From the NCBI RefSeq assembly GCF_002205645.1, contig NZ_NIOF01000024.1, positions 1-43,692 of the forward strand: a stretch of 43,692 bases of DNA, in the 5' to 3' direction. Source of the stretch: Roseateles aquatilis. GTDB lineage: Bacteria > Pseudomonadota > Gammaproteobacteria > Burkholderiales > Burkholderiaceae_C. Under the pieces are notes generated by a model. It worked only from the letters and a program-made list of their open reading frames with translations. It did no database searches and was not told the origin of the DNA. A program made the translations under genes and the position numbers. Of the stretch, positions 37,287 to 43,692 are shown piece by piece (within the stretch, counting starts at the first letter, position 1; the number at the start of each line of letters is the position of its first letter).

Positions 37287-37369
37287 GTGTTGATTGACGT
37301 TGATGATTTCATTAAAAATCAAGCACTTGTGGTGAATTCTTCTCACCTGGTGTTGATCGGAGTTGATCC
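37287..37369. repeat. Paired GTTGAT repeats between att site and integrase
   Basis: Two 20-base direct repeats (37287-37306 and 37350-37369) match at 15 positions and start 63 bases apart. Each contains two GTTGAT hexamers 10 bases apart (37289 and 37299; 37352 and 37362). The position just beside the tRNA fragment fits arm-type binding sites of a tyrosine integrase. An inverted pair GTCTTAC / GTAAGAC (37384-37390 / 37415-37421) follows, nearer the integrase start. Confidence 0.55.
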
Positions 37370-37434
37370 GTTTTGACCAAATCGTCTTACATCCTCCCTT
37401 ACATTACTGCCCACGTAAGACAAGAGGGAGCGAG

Positions 37435-38871
37435 ATGACAAAGGTGGCATTCACGGCCGGCAGGGTCAACGGGTTCAAGTGCCCGCCGGAAAAGAAACAG
37501 GCGTTCTTGTGGGACGCCATAGCGCCCGGACTCGGCCTGCGCGGCACGCCTGCTGGGCGGCCTGCATACGTGTTCCAAGGCGTCTACCAAGGCAAGGACG
37601 TGCGCATCACCATAGGTGGTCTCGATGCCTGGTCCATCGACGAGGCGAGAGCGAAGACACGCGCGCTACAGCGTCTGATTGATGAGGGCAAGGACCCTCG
37701 CGATCTGAAGCGTGACGCGATAGCAGCGACCGAGGCTAAGAAGGCCGCCGCCGCTGCTCATGCAGAAGCGGAACGAGTGGCCGCCGTCACGGTGGGCGAA
37801 ATTTGGGCGATCTACCTGGAGGAGCGTCGCAGCGTCTGGGGCGAGCGTCACTACGCGGATCACGTCAAGATGGCTAAGGCGGGTGGAGAGGTCAGCAAGC
37901 GTGGTGTGAAGATCGCGGCCGACGGGACGAAGCCCAAGACCGTTCCGGGTCCGCTGTTCCATCTGCTCACCCTCCCATTGCGGGACTTGACCCCGGCTGT
38001 CATCGAAGAGTGGGCGGCCGAACAGGCGAAGACCCGGCCTACCTATGCGCGCTTGTGCTGGCGCTGCTTGAAGGTATTCCTGAACTGGTGTGCCGAGCAC
38101 TCGATCTACGCGGCGCTGTTGACCAGTGCCAACCCAGCGAAAACGAAGAAGGCGCGCGAGGCGCTGGGGCGGCCAGCGGCGCACGACGACGCAGTGGAGA
38201 AGGGCCAACTGGCTACCTGGTTCTCAGCTGTGCGAGGTATCGACAACCCAGTCATCAGCGCGTACCTGCAGGCCATGCTTCTTACGGGCGCTCGGCCTGG
38301 AGAGATGCTGACCCTTCGGTGGGAAGACATGGACACTCGCTGGATGTCGATGACGATCAGAGACAAGGACGAAGGGGATCGAGTCATTCCTCTCACGCCA
38401 TACGTGGCGGCGCTGCTTGACGCGCTTCCTCGGCGCAACGAGTGGGTCTTTTCTAGCACTCGTGCCCTGAGCCTTGATCCGGCCAGCATCAAGCGGCGGG
38501 AAGCTAAGCATGCCCGCAAGGGTTCGCAGGCGCCGACGGGCGAACGTGTGCGGGCTAGCGCGTCCGGACACTTGACGGACCCGGGCAGCGCACACCGCTG
38601 CGCCTGTTCGGCCGTCGGGCTTGAAGGGTTGACGCTGCATGGCCTGCGACGCAGCTTCTCTACGCTAACCGAATGGCTCGGAATCCCCACTGGCGTGGTG
38701 GCCCAGATTCAGGGGCACAAGCCCAGCGCGACTGCGGAGAAGCACTACAAGCGACGCCCGCTGGACCTACTTCGTGTCCACCACGAACGCATCGAGCAGT
38801 GGATTCTGGAGCAAGCCGGCATTAAGCGCGGCTCACCAGCCCAAGAGTTGCCACTGGTGGCCGCCGCCTAA
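37435..38871 (+). CDS. Tyrosine integrase of the tRNA(CAU)-integrated element
   Basis: The 478-residue protein begins with a DUF4102-like arm-binding region (FLWDAIAPGLGLRGTPAG, then VRITIGGLDAWSIDEAR), a core-binding domain, and a catalytic domain. The catalytic residues are R287 (TGARPGEM), H402 and R405 (LHGLRRSF), the QGHKPSA histidine and Y438 (EKHYKR). All are present, so it is probably active. ATG at 37435 has GAGGGAG upstream; the frame also opens earlier at 37363, inside the repeats. An alpha/beta hydrolase gene meets its end from the other strand with a 4-base overlap. Confidence 0.93.
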   Translation: MTKVAFTAGRVNGFKCPPEKKQAFLWDAIAPGLGLRGTPAGRPAYVFQGVYQGKDVRITIGGLDAWSIDEARAKTRALQRLIDEGKDPRDLKRDAIAATEAKKAAAAAHAEAERVAAVTVGEIWAIYLEERRSVWGERHYADHVKMAKAGGEVSKRGVKIAADGTKPKTVPGPLFHLLTLPLRDLTPAVIEEWAAEQAKTRPTYARLCWRCLKVFLNWCAEHSIYAALLTSANPAKTKKAREALGRPAAHDDAVEKGQLATWFSAVRGIDNPVISAYLQAMLLTGARPGEMLTLRWEDMDTRWMSMTIRDKDEGDRVIPLTPYVAALLDALPRRNEWVFSSTRALSLDPASIKRREAKHARKGSQAPTGERVRASASGHLTDPGSAHRCACSAVGLEGLTLHGLRRSFSTLTEWLGIPTGVVAQIQGHKPSATAEKHYKRRPLDLLRVHHERIEQWILEQAGIKRGSPAQELPLVAAA

Positions 38872-39608
38872 GCCGGGGGAGATTCGCGAACTGCGGCCGT
38901 TGGATTGGTGGCACCTGAGCCAGTAGCCGCTATCGCCGTGGCGAATCGCTGCACCGCCGCAGCAGAGGCTTCTGGAGCCGTTTGAAGCAGGAAATGAGGA
39001 GCTTCGACGTCAACGACCGTCACATCCTGCCTGAGCTGCTGAATGACTTGCGAAGCGTCCCTGGGCACCAAGCGGTCGTGCAGCGCGCGCAAGTAGAGGA
39101 TTGGCACCGAGACGTCCCGGAGGCTTTCAGAGGCATCGACGGCGAGAACTTCGCCCAGCCTAGCGCGAAGCGTTGAGGGCGGAACACTGGCGATAGCGGA
39201 ACGCAGGTGGGGCAATTGCGAGCCGGCAGCTTCGTTGCAAAGCAGCCAGCTCAACGGTTTGATGGGGGGCGCTATTGCGGGCAGCAGTCCGACCAGCGAC
39301 CGCAGGCTGTTGAACCTTGGGCGCGGGCTCTTCACGAAGGTAGCGCACAGCACCAGCCCGACCAGGCCAGCGGGCCGTCCGGCCGCTAGGGCCGTGGCTA
39401 TCGGGCCAGAGAACGACTCTCCCAGGATGATGTAGCGGCCGTCGGTGGGCAGCTCATTTGCAGCGAACGCCACCAACTCCTGGTAGCTGGCCATGGATGG
39501 CGGGTAGCGCACGACGCGAGCGTCAACGGTAACGCCCAACGCCGCCAAGAAGGGGCCGAACAACTGTCCCGTCCCATCCATCCCAGGCAGCAGTACGAGA
39601 CGAATCAT
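38868..39608 (-). CDS. Alpha/beta hydrolase coupled to an HNH endonuclease
   Basis: The 246-residue protein has the alpha/beta-hydrolase fold: LVLLPGMDGTGQLF (oxyanion loop), nucleophile S65 in ILGESFSGPIA, a later LRALHDRLVPR with the acid, and PHFLL with the histidine. The elbow reads G-E-S-F-S-G, so the last Gly of G-x-S-x-G is Ser. There is no signal peptide, so it is cytoplasmic. Its ATG overlaps the nuclease stop (ATGA), which makes a shared function likely. The substrate is unknown; esterase or acyl-transfer activity is plausible. Confidence 0.85.
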   Translation of the reverse strand: MIRLVLLPGMDGTGQLFGPFLAALGVTVDARVVRYPPSMASYQELVAFAANELPTDGRYIILGESFSGPIATALAAGRPAGLVGLVLCATFVKSPRPRFNSLRSLVGLLPAIAPPIKPLSWLLCNEAAGSQLPHLRSAIASVPPSTLRARLGEVLAVDASESLRDVSVPILYLRALHDRLVPRDASQVIQQLRQDVTVVDVEAPHFLLQTAPEASAAAVQRFATAIAATGSGATNPTAAVRESPPA

Positions 39609-41116
39609 TCGAGGGTCTCGATGCGTTCAGCGGGTGTTGCTGGGAAGGCCTGCGCGAACGTCAGCTTGAGCAGGCCGCGCAACTCCTCGATGGACAGCGT
39701 GGTCTTCTGCCGGTGCAGCATTGCATGACAGTTGGGGCAAACAGGTCGAAGGTCATTCTCCGGGTCCAGGATGTACGCCTGGCCGATAGTGTGAATTGGC
39801 TTCAGGTGATGGACATGAATGAACCCGTCCCCAAGGCTGCCGTACATGGCGCTGAAGTTGAAGCCGCACACGACACAGGTGGTGCCCCAGCGCTTGACGC
39901 ACCGAGGCTTTGCAGTCGGGTCACGTTCATAAGCATTCACCGTGATCTGCCGTTTCGCACCCTCGACCACACCGCTGGCCTCGTCCAACTCTTCGGCGAT
40001 CTGGATGGGTAGGGACAGTTCGGTGACTAGATCATTGAGGAAATGTGCAAGGCGCGCCTCTCGATTCGCGCCAGTGTTGGCCTGGGGCTTCAGGCCACGC
40101 AACCATGGGAGCCCTCTGGCTTCCAGCATGGCCGATATATTCTGCATACGCCGCTCAAAGGCCCCTTCGGGGCGCCCAAACCGCTCGGCCAGCCGCCGGT
40201 AGTAGTGAGCCTTGACTAACGAAGCACCGCGTGCGTCAAGCTGCTGCATCTCGCGATACGCCTCCACTGAGGCGCGCAACTCGTCATCGGTCCAGTCTTG
40301 CCCGCGTTGGCTGCCGCCATCCTTTGCGCCGCCGGCCCAGTGGGCGAAGACACGAAGACGTTCCTCATCCTCGTCCACGCCGAACTCACGTTCCATCCCC
40401 GTGGAGCAGCGTCCGGTTTCTTTGAGTACGACGAGCGCAGTAAGTATGGGCTCCTCGTTTTCCAGGCACACATGCCCAACCGCAGATAGGACATGGGCAA
40501 TGGTCAGGCGATTCAGATCGAATGCATCGAACAGTTCGCCATATGTCACCGTCGACCGGCGGGTTGCTGCGTCGATCAGGTACGTGCGGACAGCTGCGGC
40601 CTTGTAGGCCGTCTTCTCTTGTGCGTCGACGGGCTCCGGCGGATTTGAGTCAAGAAGGCTTGCAGGAAGTGGCTGGCCGGTGCCTGTCACTCGGCGATTG
40701 CGCATGTCTTGCGCCAATTGCTCTACCGGGACCGGCGCGCCGAGCACGGCATATGTCACGGTGCCCTCTTGCTCAAGGTGCTCTATAGGGAAGACAGCAT
40801 CAGGGCGAAAGCCGCCGATCTGACGAACGCCGTCAGTCTTGTCGTCCACAGGCGTGACGATCACTGCATACCCAGGCTGTCCGCCAGCCCACAACGCTCT
40901 GATGTGCGCCTTCCGTTCATTGAGTCCCGCCGACGTTGTGCCTCCGGGCCGACGCTCGTTGCCGAGCACAAGTACCCGGCGCGAGCGGGCTTGATACTCG
41001 TCGGACCAGGTACGCAGCAATATCGCATCGCCGCTCGTCGCCCCCCAGGATGTCCGGGTGTTCCTCAGTGCGAAGCCGAGCTTCATGAAGAATCGACTGA
41101 TGCTCTCTTCCGCCAT
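39605..41116 (-). CDS. HNH endonuclease, putative restriction-type nuclease
   Basis: The 503-residue protein has a C-terminal HNH domain: CVVC at about 414-417, VHHLKPI near 435-441, DPENDLRPVCPNCHAMLH at about 451-468. The two C-x2-C pairs bind structural zinc and the His/Asn residues the catalytic metal. The N-terminal 130 residues (FMKLGFALRNTRTSWGA, then LNERKAHIRALWAGG) and a middle segment (TVTYGELFDAF) resemble target-recognition parts of stand-alone HNH restriction enzymes, but no named domain is certain. No methyltransferase is next to it, so a modification-dependent (type IV) role or a different self-protection is possible. ATG at 41116 was chosen for the conserved start. Confidence 0.82.
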   Translation of the reverse strand: MAEESISRFFMKLGFALRNTRTSWGATSGDAILLRTWSDEYQARSRRVLVLGNERRPGGTTSAGLNERKAHIRALWAGGQPGYAVIVTPVDDKTDGVRQIGGFRPDAVFPIEHLEQEGTVTYAVLGAPVPVEQLAQDMRNRRVTGTGQPLPASLLDSNPPEPVDAQEKTAYKAAAVRTYLIDAATRRSTVTYGELFDAFDLNRLTIAHVLSAVGHVCLENEEPILTALVVLKETGRCSTGMEREFGVDEDEERLRVFAHWAGGAKDGGSQRGQDWTDDELRASVEAYREMQQLDARGASLVKAHYYRRLAERFGRPEGAFERRMQNISAMLEARGLPWLRGLKPQANTGANREARLAHFLNDLVTELSLPIQIAEELDEASGVVEGAKRQITVNAYERDPTAKPRCVKRWGTTCVVCGFNFSAMYGSLGDGFIHVHHLKPIHTIGQAYILDPENDLRPVCPNCHAMLHRQKTTLSIEELRGLLKLTFAQAFPATPAERIETLE

Positions 41117-41280
41117 ACTTCCCCCGCTTTTTGAGGGGATAGTAGCGCCGCGACAGAGGCCGCCCTCGATCCCTCCGCGGCAGTCTGGTCGGTGTGTCTG
41201 GCTTCGGCGTGACAAAGTGCCAGCCCTCAGGTGCCGAGGAACTGCGGATCAATAGGGCCAACGACCTATCCTTGCGGCCC

Positions 41281-42159
41281 ATGAAATACGCATACAGCGC
41301 CGTCGAAGCGGCAGCCTTGTGGGTGGGCGCGGACCCGGCGGCGATTCGTGGCCGAATGGAGGCTACCGATCTGGCACGACTGGAATCGGATCATGCCGAA
41401 GCTGTCGCTTGTGCGGCTAGGCGAGATGCCGACGAGAGCGCAGCGCACCTCTCTCGATGGAACTATTGCGACTTCCAGTGTCACAAGGAGCCGATGTGTC
41501 CGGATTGGCAGCAGGTCCAAACTGAAGACGACATACGGCTGGTGCTGAACTGCCCGCAAGGCTTCCGCGTCAAGCCGGCCGATGAAGCAGTACGGCCCAC
41601 AGTTGTCGTAAAGCCGAAGCTCAGCGCTCGCGCGCTTCCAGTGCCTGGCGAGTTCGCCGACTTGCCACGATTTGAGGAACGTATTGCATGGCTGAATCAG
41701 GCCATATCGACAGGTGATTTGCCAGGGACCGCGGAGGCGGTACTTGCGCGAGACCTACGCGAATGGATGCAGTCGAACTTTCCTGGCGACGCGCCCGGCT
41801 TCTTGTGGCGCGCAACCGAAGATCGGCCCGCAACATCATCACCCTACGACGATGAAGAGCTGAGTTCGATAACTGCGCTGGATATTGCAAGACCGAAGAG
41901 AGGCCCAAAGCGCACGAAGCAGTTCGCGATCATCCTTGAGGTCGTCAAGGAGCTTCAATACAAGCCGCTGCGCATTCCGCTTTCGGGTAAAGGCGAAATT
42001 CATCGTCGATGCGTTGCAAAAGACGCCCATCTATTTACCCCGGTTCAGGAGACGTTCAACGGCATTTGGCAAGAAGCTGTTGACGATGGCCATGTTCGGG
42101 TCGAAGGTCATGAAAGGTATGGGGCGGGCAGTGGGGAGAAAAAATCCCCACCTCCCTAG
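41281..42159 (+). CDS. Unknown protein of the integrative element
   Basis: The ATG at 41281 gives 292 residues. The N-terminus (KYAYSAVEAAALWVG) looks like a short helical adaptor region. A middle part contains LPRFEERIAWLNQAI and ARDLREWMQSNFP, and the C-terminus includes a Lys/Arg patch (ARPKRGPKRTKQ) followed by a helical ILEVVKELQY segment, perhaps DNA-binding. Similar proteins occur beside AlpA/RepA genes in Burkholderiales islands, but no function is known. It is divergent from the HNH nuclease; promoters lie in 41117-41280. Confidence 0.7.
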   Translation: MKYAYSAVEAAALWVGADPAAIRGRMEATDLARLESDHAEAVACAARRDADESAAHLSRWNYCDFQCHKEPMCPDWQQVQTEDDIRLVLNCPQGFRVKPADEAVRPTVVVKPKLSARALPVPGEFADLPRFEERIAWLNQAISTGDLPGTAEAVLARDLREWMQSNFPGDAPGFLWRATEDRPATSSPYDDEELSSITALDIARPKRGPKRTKQFAIILEVVKELQYKPLRIPLSGKGEIHRRCVAKDAHLFTPVQETFNGIWQEAVDDGHVRVEGHERYGAGSGEKKSPPP

Positions 42160-42311
42160 TCTTGCCTCCCCACTGGGACCCCACTCGACCATATCAACGC
42201 CGAGATAGATAGGCGACCGCAGCGGAATGCTTGCAGGCGTTGAGACGGAAATCGGCACGTACTCAACGTCGCAAGCGTCCGCTGGCAGGCGCCTGCAATT
42301 GGACGTTGATC

Positions 42312-42569
42312 GTGAACATCACCCAAATCGCCCCTGACCATCTTGCCGCACGCGGCATGGAGCCTGTTCTTTCCACCAGAGACGCGGCCGCCATACTCAA
42401 TCGCAAACCACAGACCCTGCGCAAATGGGCCTGTTTGGAGAATGGCCCTATCCGCCCAGTCCGCGTCAACGCGCACTTGACCTGGCGTGTCGCTGACATC
42501 ATGACCCTGCTGCGTGGGCACGTCTATGTGACGGCACAGACCTGCATCGGAGGCATCCATGCGGAATGA
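42312..42569 (+). CDS. AlpA-like helix-turn-helix protein
   Basis: A GTG at 42312 gives 85 residues with a MerR/AlpA-type helix-turn-helix (LSTRDAAAILNRKPQTLRKW, then RVNAHLTWRVADIM). Such proteins act as excisionases or as activators of integrase or replication genes. Its end overlaps the ATPase gene by 11 bases. Upstream in-frame starts exist at 42231, but the GTG sits just before the conserved region. Confidence 0.75.
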   Translation: MNITQIAPDHLAARGMEPVLSTRDAAAILNRKPQTLRKWACLENGPIRPVRVNAHLTWRVADIMTLLRGHVYVTAQTCIGGIHAE

Positions 42570-43590
42570 CGCCGCCAGCCAGCAGCTGGCGGCCCTGGCT
42601 GCCGCCAACGTGAGCTCTTTGCCTCCGGCCAGCACTGCTGATACGGCGAAGGTCAAAGCTATGCCAGCGCCTAAGGCGGAGAAGCTACCGCTGCAAATCA
42701 CCTTCGCCGACCAACTCCCTTCAACTTTCACGCCGCCCGACGAGCTGGTGCAGGGAGTCGTCGCGGCCGGCGGTGGCAGCATCGTCTACGGCGATTCGAA
42801 CAGCGGCAAGACGTTCTTCTGCATCGACATGGCTGCGGCCGTGGCGCGTGGTTCCGAATGGATGGGACGGCATACCGAGCAGGGCCTTGTCGTTTATCTG
42901 GCCGCTGAGTCTCCGTCGTCTGTCGCCAGCCGGCTTCAGGCCTACCAGACCCACCACGGAGTGCGCGTCCCCAACTTCGCCATCGTTCAGAACGCGGTCA
43001 ACCTGTTTAAGGACGATGCCGACACGAAGGCCATCATCAAGGCCGTTCGGATGATCGAAGAACAGCGCAAGCAGAAGGTGCGGCTCATCGTAGGTGACAC
43101 GCTCGCCCGTCTGAGTGCTGGAGCGAACGAGAACGCCGGTCAGGACATGGGCCTGGTTATCGAGCGCTTCGACCGCATTCGTAGCGAATGCAATGCGCAC
43201 TTCATGCTCATCCATCACAGCGGCAAGAACGTTGCTGCTGGTGCGCGCGGGTGGTCGGGCGTTCGGGCCGCCGTGGATACGGAAATCGAGGTGACCGACC
43301 AGGCTTCGGGCCGGTGTGCGGAAATCACCAAGGATCGCGACCTCGGCGTGAAGGGGGAACGCATCGGCTTCAGATTGGACGTAGTTCAGATGGGCGTCAC
43401 GAAGTGGGGCAGTGCAGCGACTACCTGCGTTGTCTCACCGGCCGAAGCACCCAGCAAGGGCGGCGGCAAGGGAAAGCAGCTGGGCAAGGTCGAAAGCGCT
43501 GTCGTCAAGTTGCTCTCGACCAATGCAGCCGGCATCAAGAAGGGTGACGTTGTGAAGCATCTTGAAGGCAGCCATGCCGGCGGGCCGTGA
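42559..43590 (+). pseudogene. RepA-type AAA ATPase, cut by IS-C near its C-terminus
   Basis: The protein has 343 residues as it stands. Walker A is GDSNSGKT at about 78-85, Walker B is RLIVGDT, and LIHHSGKN follows, the pattern of the AAA_25/RepA hexameric helicases found in plasmids and satellites. The C-terminal segment (KVESAVVKLLSTNAAGIKKGDVVKHLEG) begins a winged helix that should continue, but the frame ends five codons later in TGA at 43588-43590, which is the first triplet of the IS terminal repeat. The core ATPase is complete, so some activity may remain. Start at 42559 overlaps the HTH gene. Confidence 0.75.
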
Positions 43591-43692
43591 ATCGACCCGG
43601 GTCCAGTAGACACCTTCGAGCCTCAAACTGAGGCCCAATCGGAGGTGCCATGCAAAGCAAGCAACCCTACCCAGAAGAATTCAAGATCGAGG
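43588..43692 (+). mobile_element. Left end of an IS3-family insertion sequence (IS-C)
   Basis: A terminal repeat starts at 43588 with TGAATCGACCCGGG and has TAGACACC 20 bases in. It matches the IS-A right end at 21 of 27 positions. OrfA begins at 43650 and the window ends inside it. Orientation equals that of IS-A, so both are probably copies of one IS in direct repeat about 43.5 kb apart. Confidence 0.8.
43650..43692 (+). CDS. IS3-family transposase OrfA, N-terminal start (partial)
   Basis: An ATG at 43650 preceded by GGAGGTG gives MQSKQPYPEEFKIE, the opening of an IS3-family OrfA helix-turn-helix (usual form: K-x-Y-x-E-E-F-K-I-E-A-V). The gene runs off the window. It differs from the OrfA of IS-B. 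Confidence 0.75.
   Translation, partial: MQSKQPYPEEFKIE

Larger units (their letters stand above)
37269..43587 (+). mobile_element. Integrative element at the tRNA(CAU), left part
   Basis: From the tRNA fragment rightward there is an integrase, a two-gene cargo (hydrolase, HNH nuclease), an unknown protein, an AlpA-like HTH and a RepA-type ATPase. Base composition is less GC-rich than the core. The gene order (int, cargo, alpA, repA) resembles integrative mobilizable elements and phage satellites; no structural phage or conjugation gene is visible. It is interrupted at 43588 by an IS and its right end is not in the window. Confidence 0.75.

Overview
The window looks like a Burkholderiales chromosome (Betaproteobacteria), most like the Roseateles/Mitsuaria/Rubrivivax group. 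This is inferred from very high GC with GC-ending codons in the central part and from conserved gene orders: ispB facing rplU-rpmA-obgE-proB, rppH facing proS, and hemA-prfA-prmC with grxD-ubiX. A secreted family 1 pectate lyase and an RND efflux operon add a plant/soil flavour. Species cannot be fixed from sequence reading alone.

Layout. (1) 1-1538: the 3' end of one IS3-family element (plus strand), a scrap of an Aer-like chemoreceptor gene with its start, then a second, complete IS3-family element (minus strand, OrfB frameshifted). (2) 1539-about 9080: an accessory island of lower GC. It has a translationally coupled Fic / SNF2-helicase / PHP (TrlF-like) operon whose last gene is cut off by the second IS, then an AlpA-like / RepA / tyrosine-recombinase operon typical of an integrated plasmid or ICE. 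The island abuts tRNA-Pro(CGG). (3) 9130-37065: chromosomal core. It holds tRNA-Pro, ispB, rplU, rpmA, obgE, proB, rppH, proS, a DUF418 membrane protein, a lytic transglycosylase, ubiX, grxD, a small secreted barrel-like protein, prmC, prfA, hemA, a small membrane protein, miaB, a secreted protein, an L,D-transpeptidase-like protein, a zinc alcohol dehydrogenase, an RND permease/adaptor/outer-membrane operon and the pectate lyase. (4) 37219-43692: a second integrative element. It starts with an orphan 3' fragment of a CAU-anticodon tRNA (the likely attachment site), a tyrosine integrase, an alpha/beta hydrolase coupled to an HNH endonuclease, and a replication-like module (unknown protein, AlpA-like HTH, RepA-type ATPase). 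The ATPase is cut by a third IS end, which supplies its stop codon.

The IS end at the left edge and the IS start at the right edge have matching termini and the same orientation, so the window appears bounded by two copies of one IS, as a contig limited by repeats would be. The most interesting material is in the two islands: the Fic-SNF2-PHP operon with a regularly spaced operator-like array in front of it, and the HNH-hydrolase pair beside an integrase. Both are candidate defence cassettes, and the first is visibly broken by an IS-associated rearrangement. Function is inferred from domains and context only.
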